A DNA stretch of 64,000 nt, from positions 1 through 64,000 of the forward strand of contig CAYLXB010000011.1 in NCBI GenBank assembly GCA_964387495.1. The letters are read 5' to 3'. This document shows, piece after piece, positions 23,578 through 33,983 of the stretch. Origin of the DNA: DSXF01 sp964387495. GTDB lineage: Bacteria > Chloroflexota > Anaerolineae > Anaerolineales > Villigracilaceae. The notes beneath the pieces were generated by a model. That model did no database searches. It was given only the letters and a program-made list of their open reading frames with translations, and was not told the origin of the DNA. Numbering within the stretch: position 1 is the stretch's first letter; the number at the start of each line of letters is the position of its first letter. The translations under genes and the position numbers were made by a program.

Positions 23578-23605
23578 TGTATGGCATTCTCTGGGGTGCT
23601 ATTAT
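23577..23605 (+). promoter_or_regulatory. Candidate glgC promoter
   Basis: TTGTAT (23577-23582) and TATTAT (23600-23605) are separated by 17 bases. The weak -35 fits an activator-dependent promoter with the CRP-like site just upstream. Confidence 0.5.
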
Positions 23606-23685
23606 CCGTCCACTCGATGTCCGGGCAGTGACTGGTATTCCTGGCCGGATTTGGCGGCGAAGGCCGCGAAAAGGAAGGTGTTTGC

Positions 23686-24951
23686 ATGCCTGGGCTGAAT
23701 GATGTTCTGGCCGTGATTATGGGAGGCGGGCGCGGAGCGCGCCTCTATCCCCTGACGCAAATGCGTTCCAAGCCGGCTGTTCCAATTGCCGGTAAATATC
23801 GCCTGATCGATGTCACCCTGAGCAACTGTATCAACTCGGAGATCTACCGGGTGGCAGTGCTGACACAGTTCAATTCCGTTTCACTCCACCGGCATATTAC
23901 CAGCACTTACCAGTTCGACGCTTTCCATACCGGGTGGGTGCAGATCCTGGCTGCAGAACAGACGCTGGAATCCGAGGACTGGTACCAGGGCACGGCGGAT
24001 GCCGTCCGCAAGCAGTTGTTCGAAATCCGGGCCACACGCGCGAAGTATGTCCTGATCCTGGCGGGCGACCATCTTTATCGCATGGATTATGCCGCGATGG
24101 CCGAGCATCACTGGCAGACGGGGGCCGATATTACGGTGGCGGTCCAACCGGTATTGCGCAGCGATTCCGTCCGGTACGGGATCCTCAAACAGGATAAGGA
24201 CGGCCGCATCACAGATTTTGCCGAGAAGCCAAAGGATCCGGCGGTGGTGGATCAGATGGTCAGCCGCGATGACCCGGTGCGGCCTTTGCTGGGTTCCATG
24301 GGCATCTATATGTTCAACACGGATGTGCTGATGGACCTGTTGACCAGCTTCCCGCTGTATGATGACTTCGGGGGGGATGTCATTCCGCACGCCATCAAGA
24401 CTCATGATGTTTTTGGATATGGTTTCGAGGGTTACTGGCAAGACATTGGAACCATCCGTTCCTTTTACGAGACCAACCTGGAACTGGCACGAGCCAACCC
24501 GCCCTTCAACTTCTTCGACGCCCAGCGGCCCATCTACACCCATGCCCGCTTCCTGCCCGGGTCTTCGGTGGAATGCAGCACACTGACCAATACCCTGCTG
24601 ACAGAGGGATGCCGCGTTCAGTGCGCCGAGATCACCAATTCTGTCATCGGCTTGCGCAGCCAGATCGCCCATGGAACGATGATCCGTGACAGCATCGTCA
24701 TGGGGCTGGACTATTATGAAATCAGCGGCGACCGGCATTCCATTCCCCTGGGGGTGGGACCCAACTGCCAGATCGAAGGCGCCATTCTGGATAAAAACGT
24801 GCGCCTGGGTGAAGGAGTTGTCATCCAGCCCTTCCCGCGTGGCGGGCAGGAGATCGACAATGATTTATGGTATGTGCGGGATGGAATCGTCATCATCCCG
24901 AAAGACAGCGTCCTGCCGGCCGGGACGCGGATTATTCCAGGAGAAGTCTAG
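23686..24951 (+). CDS. glgC: Glucose-1-phosphate adenylyltransferase (ADP-glucose pyrophosphorylase)
   Basis: A 421-residue enzyme making ADP-glucose from ATP and glucose-1-phosphate, the first committed step of glycogen synthesis. The nucleotidyltransferase signature MGGGRGARLYPLTQMRSK (about 12-29) carries the nucleotide-binding loop and the catalytic region. GTADAVRKQ and the metal aspartate in LAGDHLYRMDY (about 127-137) follow, then FAEKP and a C-terminal left-handed beta-helix. The start follows GAAAAGGAAGGTG. It stands alone as a transcription unit, with a CRP-like site at its promoter. Confidence 0.95.
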   Translation: MPGLNDVLAVIMGGGRGARLYPLTQMRSKPAVPIAGKYRLIDVTLSNCINSEIYRVAVLTQFNSVSLHRHITSTYQFDAFHTGWVQILAAEQTLESEDWYQGTADAVRKQLFEIRATRAKYVLILAGDHLYRMDYAAMAEHHWQTGADITVAVQPVLRSDSVRYGILKQDKDGRITDFAEKPKDPAVVDQMVSRDDPVRPLLGSMGIYMFNTDVLMDLLTSFPLYDDFGGDVIPHAIKTHDVFGYGFEGYWQDIGTIRSFYETNLELARANPPFNFFDAQRPIYTHARFLPGSSVECSTLTNTLLTEGCRVQCAEITNSVIGLRSQIAHGTMIRDSIVMGLDYYEISGDRHSIPLGVGPNCQIEGAILDKNVRLGEGVVIQPFPRGGQEIDNDLWYVRDGIVIIPKDSVLPAGTRIIPGEV

Positions 24952-25142
24952 CTCGATAGTCACGTAACGACCCCCTTCGCGTTCCGGAAGTTTCCCTGTC
25001 TCCAATCAGACTGTACCCGGTTGGGAAGCGAAGACCCGCTCCCGCCGGCCGGCACGCGCTTTGAGCATTGGCGAGACCACTGCCGGATCGAGGCGATCTT
25101 TTCCAGTACTCATGAAACCTTACTCTAACGAGGAGAATTTAT

Positions 25143-28091
25143 ATGACACAAGAAAGCAAGAAAGAAACGGCACCGGTTGAAGCGGGTCAAACGGCCTGGC
25201 ATGCCCTGGATGTTCAGGATGTTTTCAAGCACCTGAAGGTGCAGGAAAATGGCCTGACATCTGAAGAGGCAGCCCAACGGCTTGCCATGTATGGCCCGAA
25301 CCAGCTGGCCGAAAAGCCGCGTCCTGGATTCCTGTCCATGCTGTGGGATCAGATCAACAGCTTCGTCGTGTGGCTGCTGATCGTGGCGGCGGTCGTCTCC
25401 GGCCTGATCGGTTGGAACGAATACCTGCACACCGGGGAGACCACCGAGTTCATCGAGTCGGGCGCCATCCTGGCCATTGTGGTACTGAACGCCACCCTGG
25501 GTATCATCCAGGAGCGGCGTGCGGAGGAAGCGCTGGCAGCTTTGAAAAAACTGGCTGCGCCGGAGGCCAGCGTTATACGCGACGGCCACCGTGTGATGGT
25601 ACCATCACGGGAACTGGTGCCGGGGGATGTTGTCTTCCTTGAAGCGGGCAATTTTATCCCGGCGGATGTGCGCCTGCTGGAGGCGGTGAACCTGCGGATT
25701 GAAGAGGCCTCGCTGACCGGGGAATCTGTCCCGGTGCAGAAAAATGCCGTGGCCCTGCTGGAACAGAACGTGCCGCTGGGTGACCGCAAGAATACGGCCT
25801 TTATGGGTACTGTGGTTTCGTATGGGCGCGGCCGCGGTGTGGTGGTGAGCACAGGTATGCATACCCAGCTTGGCCTGATCGCTGAAATGCTTCAATCTGT
25901 GGAGGAGGAAGAAACTCCCCTGCAGCGCCGCCTGGACCAACTGGGCAAGACGCTTTCGATTGGGTCGCTCATCCTGGTGGCAATCGTCTTCATTGTGGCC
26001 CTGTTCAATTACACGGTTGTGGGTGAACTGTTCATTGACCCAGTTGCCTATTTCAAGACCTATGCCAAAGAGATCACGGACGTCTTCATTATCGCCATCA
26101 GCCTAGCCATTGCGGCTGTGCCAGAAGGCCTGCCGGCGGTGGTGACCATCAGCCTGGCACTTGGCATGACCGAGATGGTCAAGCGGCATGCCCTGATCCG
26201 CAAACTCTCTTCGGTGGAGACACTCGGCTCGGCTACGACCATCTGCTCGGATAAGACCGGGACACTCACCCAGAACGCCATGACCGTGACCCGCCTGTGG
26301 GCTGACGGCCATTTCATCGAAGTGACCGGCACCGGCTATGTGCCTGCAGGTGAATTCCAGCTTGGGGGAAAGAACGTTGATATGAAGCAATACCCGGCTG
26401 CGCTGACCACACTCTGGCTGGGCGTGCTGAACAACGACGCCATGCTCGAAATCACAGGTGAGAGTGAAGAGGAGAAAACTTACCGGATCGTGGGCGACCC
26501 GACGGAGGGTGCGCTGATCGTGGCGGCTGCCAAGGCGGGGGCCTGGCACGGCGAGATCAAAGAAGCCTACCCGCGCGAGAACGAGGTGCCCTTTGACTCG
26601 GAACGCAAGCGCATGATCACCATCCATGATGTGGAAAAGCCTCATCCGAATGACATTTCGCCTTTCTATGATGACAAGTACAAGGGCTGGAGTGTGATCG
26701 CCGTCAAGGGCGCGCCGGATGTAGTGCTGGGCCTGTGCACCCAGTACCTGGGGATGGATGATAAACCGCGCGAGATGGACGATGCTTCCCGCCAGCGGAT
26801 CCTGGATGCCAACGATGCCATGACCAAGGATGCCCTGCGAGTGCTGGGTGTGGCCTGCCGCATGGAGAAAGATATCCCCAATGGCGAACTCAAGGCGGAA
26901 GACCTGGAACATGACCTGATCTTTGTCGGCCTGCTGGGAATGATCGACCCAGCCCGGCCTGAGGTCAAGCCTGCGCTGGAAAAGGCTGCCCGCGCGGGCA
27001 TCCGCACGGTGATGATCACCGGCGACTATCCGAACACCGCCCGGGCAATTGCAGAAGCCATCGGCTTGCTGCGCCCCGGACACAAAGTTGCCACGGGCGC
27101 AGATTTGGATAAGATGTCAGAAGAGGAACTCACGCGTGAGATCGAGCTCACGGATGTCTTTGCCCGTGTATCCCCGGAGCATAAGATGCGTATCGTGGAT
27201 GCTCTGCAGGCCAACAACGAGGTGGTGGCCATGACCGGTGACGGTGTCAATGATGCCCCGGCCATCAAGCGCTCGGATATCGGTGTGGCCATGGGGATCA
27301 CCGGTACCGATGTGGCCAAGGAAACTGCCGATATGGTGCTGACCGATGACAACTATGCCAGTATCGTCTCGGCTGTGGAACAGGGCCGCATCATCTATGC
27401 CAACATCCGCAAGTTCGTGTTTTTCCTGCTCTCCTCCAACGTGGCCGAGATCATGATCATCTTCTTGGCAACACTGGCCGGCCTGCCTGCGCCGCTGACT
27501 GCCATCCAACTGCTCTGGCTGAACCTGGTGACCGACGGCGCGCCTGCCCTGGCCATGGCCATGGAAAAGGGCGACCCGGATGTGATGGAACAGAAGCCGC
27601 GGGCGAAGAACGAACCCATCATCAACCGCAGCATGGGGCTGGGGATCATCGTCCAGACCATCACACAGACTACAGCCGTCCTGACTGCCTTTGGACTGGG
27701 GTTGTACTGGCACATCGACCAGGCCCTCCCGGCAGGCATCAACCCGATCGTGGGACTCATCCAGCACGACTGGCGCGGCGTGGACGTACAGACTGCCGAA
27801 ACGATGGCCTTTGTGACTCTCTCGCTGTGCGAACTCTTCCGTGCCTATACCGTCCGTTCGGAACGCGCCTCGCTCTTTACCATCGGCGTTTTCTCGAATA
27901 AGTGGATGCAGTATGCGGTCGGGCTGTCGATTACGCTGCTCCTGCTGGTCTGCGTCGTCCCCTTCCTCCAGCCGATCTTCAATACCCACTTCCTGAACCT
28001 GGAAGAGTGGCTGATTGTGCTAGGACTGGCACTTGTACCGGCGGCTTCGGAAGAAGTCACGAAATTCTACCTGCGCCGGGCAGATAAATAA
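25143..28091 (+). CDS. Ca2+-type P2A P-type ATPase
   Basis: A 982-residue cation pump. The phosphorylation motif SDKTGTLTQN (about 376-385), the TGES loop LTGESVPVQKN and the hinge MTGDGVNDAPAIKRSDIG are all intact. The Ca2+ ligands known from SERCA are present: PEGLP in M4, NVAEI in M5 (Asn and Glu) and NLVTDGAPAL in M6 (Asn, Thr, Asp). An N-terminal cation-ATPase domain begins near DVQDVFKHLKVQENGLTSEEA. It probably exports calcium from the cytoplasm. The start follows ACGAGGAGAATTTAT. A second, divergent P-type ATPase is at 56168. Confidence 0.92.
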   Translation: MTQESKKETAPVEAGQTAWHALDVQDVFKHLKVQENGLTSEEAAQRLAMYGPNQLAEKPRPGFLSMLWDQINSFVVWLLIVAAVVSGLIGWNEYLHTGETTEFIESGAILAIVVLNATLGIIQERRAEEALAALKKLAAPEASVIRDGHRVMVPSRELVPGDVVFLEAGNFIPADVRLLEAVNLRIEEASLTGESVPVQKNAVALLEQNVPLGDRKNTAFMGTVVSYGRGRGVVVSTGMHTQLGLIAEMLQSVEEEETPLQRRLDQLGKTLSIGSLILVAIVFIVALFNYTVVGELFIDPVAYFKTYAKEITDVFIIAISLAIAAVPEGLPAVVTISLALGMTEMVKRHALIRKLSSVETLGSATTICSDKTGTLTQNAMTVTRLWADGHFIEVTGTGYVPAGEFQLGGKNVDMKQYPAALTTLWLGVLNNDAMLEITGESEEEKTYRIVGDPTEGALIVAAAKAGAWHGEIKEAYPRENEVPFDSERKRMITIHDVEKPHPNDISPFYDDKYKGWSVIAVKGAPDVVLGLCTQYLGMDDKPREMDDASRQRILDANDAMTKDALRVLGVACRMEKDIPNGELKAEDLEHDLIFVGLLGMIDPARPEVKPALEKAARAGIRTVMITGDYPNTARAIAEAIGLLRPGHKVATGADLDKMSEEELTREIELTDVFARVSPEHKMRIVDALQANNEVVAMTGDGVNDAPAIKRSDIGVAMGITGTDVAKETADMVLTDDNYASIVSAVEQGRIIYANIRKFVFFLLSSNVAEIMIIFLATLAGLPAPLTAIQLLWLNLVTDGAPALAMAMEKGDPDVMEQKPRAKNEPIINRSMGLGIIVQTITQTTAVLTAFGLGLYWHIDQALPAGINPIVGLIQHDWRGVDVQTAETMAFVTLSLCELFRAYTVRSERASLFTIGVFSNKWMQYAVGLSITLLLLVCVVPFLQPIFNTHFLNLEEWLIVLGLALVPAASEEVTKFYLRRADK

Positions 28092-28101
28092 CTTGAACCA
28101 T

Positions 28102-28139
28102 ATCGAAAAGGACGGTCCATGCGGGCCGTCCTTTTCGAT
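28102..28139 (+). terminator. Terminator after the Ca2+-type ATPase
   Basis: A perfect 14-base stem, ATCGAAAAGGACGG (28102-28115) with CCGTCCTTTTCGAT (28126-28139), ten bases after the ATPase stop codon. The A- and T-rich flanks allow action in both directions. Confidence 0.85.
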
Positions 28140-28156
28140 TAATTTCTTACTGATAC

Positions 28157-28203
28157 TTTCTACTTCTGGCCGATGAAGTTCCTTCTTCTGCCAGAAGTAG
28201 AAA
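28157..28203. repeat. Second hairpin in the ATPase-glmS convergent gap
   Basis: A perfect 14-base inverted repeat, TTTCTACTTCTGGC (28157-28170) and GCCAGAAGTAGAAA (28190-28203), with a 19-base loop. A T-run follows on the plus strand. It ends three bases from the glmS stop and may terminate glmS or back up the first terminator. Confidence 0.6.
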
Positions 28204-28206
28204 TTT

Positions 28207-29994
<1,788 letters not shown>

Positions 29995-30057
29995 AGGTTA
30001 TTTCGACTCCTGAGAGGGGTTTGTTTCAGACGCCAAGTTTATCATACTCAATCTTCC

Positions 30058-30570
30058 TCAACCTTCTGATGATCCTGCCAATACTTTTCCGTAATAAAGA
30101 TGCGCGCATACTTGCCCATCGAACTCGGCAACTGCGGGCAGGTATCCCCACTTTTCAAACCCGAATTTCTCCAGCAGGTTCCGGCTGGCCGTGTTCCATT
30201 CCAGCAGGATGGCGAGATACACTTTTTTGCCAATTCTGGGCGCATCCTGGAGGGCGTGGGCCAGCAGGGCAGAGCCAATGCCGCGGCCGTGCCGGCTGTA
30301 ATCCACGTAGTATGACACCTCTGCTGTGCGCTCCAAAGCCGGGCGGCTGCGATAGGGGCTGACCGAGAGGTATCCAGCGACCTGGCCGGCATCATCTGTG
30401 CAGACATAGATGGGGTATGAGGTGGGAATGTGAAGATCGAACCAGTCCAGCCGCTGTTGGGCGGTGAAAGGGACCGTATCAGCGGTGGCGTTTCGGGCAA
30501 CAATGGCCTGGTTGTAGATATCCACCAGGCGAGGCAGGTCCTGGAGTGCAGCAATGCGGATGCAACTCAT
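30058..30570 (-). CDS. GNAT N-acetyltransferase, phosphinothricin-acetyltransferase-like
   Basis: A 170-residue GNAT enzyme of the Pat/MddA type. It opens IRIAALQDLPRLVDIYNQAI; the family block NATADTVPFT follows. The acetyl-CoA motif is YSRHGRGIGSALLAHAL (about 94-110), then AILLEWNTASRNLLEKFGFEKWG. Such enzymes acetylate phosphinothricin, methionine sulfoximine or amino acids; the true substrate is unknown. Its ribosome site (GGAGAATGA) lies in the last codons of ligA, so its translation is probably coupled. Confidence 0.85.
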   Translation of the reverse strand: MSCIRIAALQDLPRLVDIYNQAIVARNATADTVPFTAQQRLDWFDLHIPTSYPIYVCTDDAGQVAGYLSVSPYRSRPALERTAEVSYYVDYSRHGRGIGSALLAHALQDAPRIGKKVYLAILLEWNTASRNLLEKFGFEKWGYLPAVAEFDGQVCAHLYYGKVLAGSSEG

Positions 30571-30577
30571 TGTCCGG

Positions 30578-32677
30578 TCATTCTCCGGCCAGTTTTCTTA
30601 GTTCGTCTTCTCCAATCACGGGAACATTCAGGGAACGTGCTTTGTCCAGTTTCGAACCCGGATTCTCACCCAAGACGAGATAGCTGGTCTTCTGGCTGAC
30701 AGAGTCGGTTGCCTTGCCGCCGCGGGCTTCAATATACTCCTTGATGCCTTCGCGGCTGAAACCGGCCAGGGCGCCGGTTACGACGAAGGTGAGGCCGGAA
30801 AACGGGCCGGCGGGGGATTGACCTTTGGATGCAGACAGGCCGGTTGGCCAAACACCTGCGGCTTTCAACCGGGCAAGAACCTGCTGATTGGCAGGGCGGG
30901 CGAACCAGTCCACGATGGCCTGGGCGATGTTGGGGCCAATGCCTTCAACAGTCTGCAGATCGCTCACAGAGGCGGCAGAGAGTGCATCGAGGGATCCGAA
31001 AGCCTGGCTGAGGTCCCGGGCGACCACCTCGCCGACGCCGCGCACGCCCAGGGCAGTGAGCAGCCTGGCGAGAGGCTGGCTGCTCGAGGCCTGGATGGAT
31101 GCAAGCAGGTTATCGGCCTTCTTGTCGGCAAAGCCTTCCAGGCCCAGCAAGTCTTCCTTTTTCAGTGTATACAGGTCGGCCACGTCCCGGACCAGCCCAG
31201 CGTTGACCAATTGTTCGACGATGCGAATTCCCAGGCCAACGATGTCCATGGTGCCGCGCGAGACGAAATGTTCCACGTTGCGGACGAGTTGAGCCGGACA
31301 GGCGGCGTTGACGCAGTACCAGGCAACCTCGCCCTCGAAATGCTCGACCGGCTGGTTGCATGCCGGGCAGGTTTCGGGCGGCTGGTAGGGCTGTTCAATG
31401 CCAGTTCGGACCTCGGGGATGGGGCCAATGATATAGGGAATCACCTCGCCAGCACGTTTGACCAATACGCGGTCGCCAGGGCGGATATCCTTCTCGGCAA
31501 TGAAGTCGAAGTTGTGCAGGGTGGCGCGCTCGACAATCACGCCGCCGATCTCAACCGGTTCCAGCACTGCATAGGGGGTCAACACGCCGGTGCGCCCAAC
31601 ATTGACACGTATCTCGTTCAGGCGGGTGGTGACTTCCCGCGCGGGGAACTTGAAAGCCATGGCGCCGCGCGGGTCTTTGCCCACGAAGCCGAGTTCCGCG
31701 GCAAGCCTCAGATCATCCAGCTTGATGACCATGCCATCGGCCTCATAAGGCAGGCGGTCCCGGCCTTTGTCCCAAGTTTCGGTATAGGTAATGGCTTCGT
31801 CAAGCGTATCGAAGCGGCGGGCCACATCGGTGACGGGAAAACCAAGCGCCTTAAGCCAGGCGAGCAATTCCCATTGACTGGCCGGTACGGTGCCGCCTTC
31901 CGAATAAACCACCTGGTAAACCAGGAGGGTAAGCGGCCGCCGGGCGGTCAGTCCGGGGTCGAGTTGGCGCAGGGAGCCGGCGGCGGTGTTACGGGGATTG
32001 AGATAGGTTTTCTCCCCGGCTTCATTGAGACTGGCGTTCAGGGTTTCAAAATCCTTGACAGTGATGAAGGCTTCGCCGCGAACGACAAGGTGGGAAGGCA
32101 AATCCTGAAAAGGGGGATGGGTCTTTGGCTGGGAAAACAAGGGCAACTGCCCGGGACCGGCGGAGTCTGCTGCCCGCATCTCTGCACCAGCGGGCTGGAG
32201 CGGTATCCGCAACGGGATTGCTTTGACAGTACGCAGGTTGGCTGTGATGTCTTCCCCAATCTCTCCGTCGCCGCGGGTGGCGCCCTGGACAAATATGCCG
32301 CTGCGGTAATGCAGGACAACACTCAGACCATCGATCTTTGGCTCGACAACGAATTTGGCTTTTTCAACCCGGTCGTCCAGTTTTCGAATGCGCTCGAACC
32401 AAGCGCGGGTATCTTCTGCTCCAAATGCATTTGCCAGGCTCAGGATGGGACGCGGGTGGCGAACTTTCTCGAACTTATCCAGCGGGGCAGCGCCGGTCCT
32501 TTGGGAGGGCGAATCGGGGGTGATCCAGTTGGGGTGTTCGACCTCAATGGTTTTCAACTCGTTCATCAGCCGGTCATATTCCAGATCGCTGATGACAGGG
32601 GAATCCATCACATGGTAGCGGTAGCCATGAAAGTTGAGTTCAGACTTGAGTTGTTCGTAGCGGTCGCGTGTGGTCAT
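30578..32677 (-). CDS. ligA: NAD+-dependent DNA ligase
   Basis: A 699-residue ligase sealing nicks in replication and repair. The adenylated lysine is in EPKIDGLSVVLHY (about residue 112). A four-cysteine zinc finger (TCPACNQP, WYCVNAACPAQ) lies near 410-435, helix-hairpin-helix repeats follow, and a C-terminal BRCT domain begins FSGLTFVVTGALAGFSR. The ATG at 32677 is preferred over a GTG at 32695 because TTGATA-N16-TATAAT ends six bases before it, giving a leaderless transcript; the GTG would lie inside the promoter. Confidence 0.95.
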   Translation of the reverse strand: MTTRDRYEQLKSELNFHGYRYHVMDSPVISDLEYDRLMNELKTIEVEHPNWITPDSPSQRTGAAPLDKFEKVRHPRPILSLANAFGAEDTRAWFERIRKLDDRVEKAKFVVEPKIDGLSVVLHYRSGIFVQGATRGDGEIGEDITANLRTVKAIPLRIPLQPAGAEMRAADSAGPGQLPLFSQPKTHPPFQDLPSHLVVRGEAFITVKDFETLNASLNEAGEKTYLNPRNTAAGSLRQLDPGLTARRPLTLLVYQVVYSEGGTVPASQWELLAWLKALGFPVTDVARRFDTLDEAITYTETWDKGRDRLPYEADGMVIKLDDLRLAAELGFVGKDPRGAMAFKFPAREVTTRLNEIRVNVGRTGVLTPYAVLEPVEIGGVIVERATLHNFDFIAEKDIRPGDRVLVKRAGEVIPYIIGPIPEVRTGIEQPYQPPETCPACNQPVEHFEGEVAWYCVNAACPAQLVRNVEHFVSRGTMDIVGLGIRIVEQLVNAGLVRDVADLYTLKKEDLLGLEGFADKKADNLLASIQASSSQPLARLLTALGVRGVGEVVARDLSQAFGSLDALSAASVSDLQTVEGIGPNIAQAIVDWFARPANQQVLARLKAAGVWPTGLSASKGQSPAGPFSGLTFVVTGALAGFSREGIKEYIEARGGKATDSVSQKTSYLVLGENPGSKLDKARSLNVPVIGEDELRKLAGE

Positions 32678-32683
32678 ACAACA

Positions 32684-32711
32684 ATTATATTGCACTCCTG
32701 GCGATTATCAA
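32684..32711 (-). promoter_or_regulatory. Strong ligA promoter adjoining the start codon
   Basis: On the minus strand TTGATA (32711-32706), a 16-base spacer and TATAAT (32689-32684) are followed after six bases by the ATG of ligA. This is the clearest promoter in the window and predicts a leaderless mRNA. Confidence 0.7.
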
Positions 32712-32761
32712 CCTGCCAGTGGATTGTGTACACCGCGGCGAGGAGTGTTCTTCAAAACAAA

Positions 32762-32782
32762 AGGCGGCCGAACCGGCCGCCT
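32762..32782 (-). terminator. Terminator of the MinD/wHTH/sensor operon
   Basis: AGGCGGCC (32762-32769) pairs with GGCCGCCT (32775-32782). On the minus strand the stem is followed by TTTTGTTTT, a standard intrinsic terminator 18 bases after the MinD-like gene. Confidence 0.85.
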
Positions 32783-32800
32783 GTGTCATTGCCAAATTTG

Positions 32801-33559
32801 CTACGATCCTGTTACCTGAGCAACCAATCTTTTTAGAATGCCTGTGAGGGGGTGGTCGGGATATTTCAGGGCAAAGATGCCGTTGCTGGCTAGGGTGAGC
32901 ATGTCATTCGAATGAGGAATGACGATATCAGGAGGACAAGGATAGGTTCTTGAAATCTGTTCGATGACCTGTTCCAAGTCGTAACTTTTTGGAACATCAT
33001 TGACCACAAAGGTTAAGCGGGGGGGAGCCATTTTTTGAGCAATCTCAAACATAACTGCCGTGCCCTGATAATCCTGCTGATCCAGGCGCAGTAACAATAC
33101 GAGTGTGTCGGTCAGGGCCATCGTCGCAAGCGTTTCAACATTGACCCCAGCATTCGTGTCGATGACAAGGTAATCCAGTTCAAAGATCTGGGCTATCTTT
33201 GCGATCCCATCTGTCAGTGCGGAAACATCATACCCTTCGCGCAGGAGACGCATGATCTTGAGCGGATCTGTGCTTCCGGGCGCCAAGTATACCTGCCCGC
33301 TGATGGGGACTCCCAAGTTGCGGCTGACATCGTACACTGCCTGTTCAATCCGGCAGTTTCCCTTCAGGTAATCGGTCAGGGTGGAGCGAATTGCCTGCCC
33401 ATCCAGGTCAAACAGAATATGTGCGCTGGGCGACTGCAGGTCTGCATCCACAACGCCGACGTGTTTCCCCTGAGCGGCCAACAAGGCAGCCGTATTGGCC
33501 GCCAGGCTTGATTTTCCGGCTCCGCGCCGGAAAGAGAGGAAGGAAATGATCTCAGGCAT
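32801..33559 (-). CDS. MinD/ParA-like ATPase (paralogue A)
   Basis: A 252-residue deviant-Walker ATPase. The P-loop is SFRRGAGKSSLAAN (residues 8-21), switch I is VVDADLQSPSAHILFDLD, and switch II is YLVIDTNAGVNVETLATMAL. In ordinary MinD/ParA proteins the P-loop begins KGG; the signature lysine is Arg here and the first glycine is also changed, making this the most divergent of four paralogues (others at 37181, 41188, 46212). All share ILREGYD- and DQQDYQGTA-like blocks. No MinE or MinC gene is nearby, so a role in division-site placement is unlikely. It is last in an operon with a winged-helix protein and a Cache-HAMP sensor. Confidence 0.85.
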   Translation of the reverse strand: MPEIISFLSFRRGAGKSSLAANTAALLAAQGKHVGVVDADLQSPSAHILFDLDGQAIRSTLTDYLKGNCRIEQAVYDVSRNLGVPISGQVYLAPGSTDPLKIMRLLREGYDVSALTDGIAKIAQIFELDYLVIDTNAGVNVETLATMALTDTLVLLLRLDQQDYQGTAVMFEIAQKMAPPRLTFVVNDVPKSYDLEQVIEQISRTYPCPPDIVIPHSNDMLTLASNGIFALKYPDHPLTGILKRLVAQVTGS

Positions 33560-33585
33560 ATTCTGACCTTTATGGTTGTGTCGAG

Positions 33586-33930
33586 TTACAGATCATCCAG
33601 TTTATCCCAAAGTTTCTTTGGGAGTGTGTCTTCAAATTTGCGTGTGCGGGCAGACATGCGCACCTCGTAAATGGTCTCGTCACTGTCCATATTGAGGAGC
33701 TGCTGCAGAAAGCCTTTACGCTTCAAAATCCTGGCAATTTCGGAAGCCTGATCGCGGGGCAGCTTGAGCATGTCCGCCAGTTCTGTCAGGGTTATCTTGC
33801 CAGCGCGCATGGCATGATTAAGCAAACCCCGCAATGGTTCGGAATAACCCACGATTTCCGAGGGGGCAAGACTGCCAGATTGCGAGGCCTCGAGTTCCTG
33901 TTTGATGGTTTCAAATAACTCAGCGCTCAC
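33586..33930 (-). CDS. Winged-helix-like regulator (paralogue 1)
   Basis: A 114-residue soluble protein starting at GTG after GGAAAGG. Its core, EPLRGLLNHAMRAGKITLTE, ELADMLKLPRDQASEIARIL and KRKGFLQ, reads as a helix-turn-helix with a following beta-wing (ETIYEVRMSARTR). The C-terminus LPKKLWDKLDDL is shared in pattern with the paralogue at 42212 (IWASLDAKL). It lies between a Cache-HAMP sensor and MinD-like paralogue A. DNA binding is plausible but not shown; it could equally be a protein adaptor using the same fold. Confidence 0.65.
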   Translation of the reverse strand: MSAELFETIKQELEASQSGSLAPSEIVGYSEPLRGLLNHAMRAGKITLTELADMLKLPRDQASEIARILKRKGFLQQLLNMDSDETIYEVRMSARTRKFEDTLPKKLWDKLDDL

Positions 33931-33958
33931 GGGAAAACCTTTCCGTTTCTTTGTACAA

Positions 33959-33976
33959 CCGGAGTCTGCACTCCGG
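33959..33976 (-). repeat. Small hairpin inside the sensor-wHTH operon
   Basis: CCGGAGT (33959-33965) and ACTCCGG (33970-33976) form a short stem in the gap between the sensor and winged-helix genes. There is no T-run, so it may modulate mRNA decay or do nothing. Confidence 0.35.
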
Positions 33977-33983
33977 CCCAGAG

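Noticed and set aside
24952..25142. Riboswitch upstream of the Ca2+-type ATPase (for example a manganese-type element)
   Set aside because: The gap lacks the conserved loop sequences of known metal riboswitches, and I could not draw a convincing structure.
29995..30057. glmS ribozyme before the aminotransferase gene
   Set aside because: The 63-base gap is too short and lacks the ribozyme core.
30818..32836. A 672-codon plus-strand open frame opposite ligA
   Set aside because: ligA is supported by its catalytic lysine, zinc finger and BRCT domain. The antisense frame shows no recognisable protein features.
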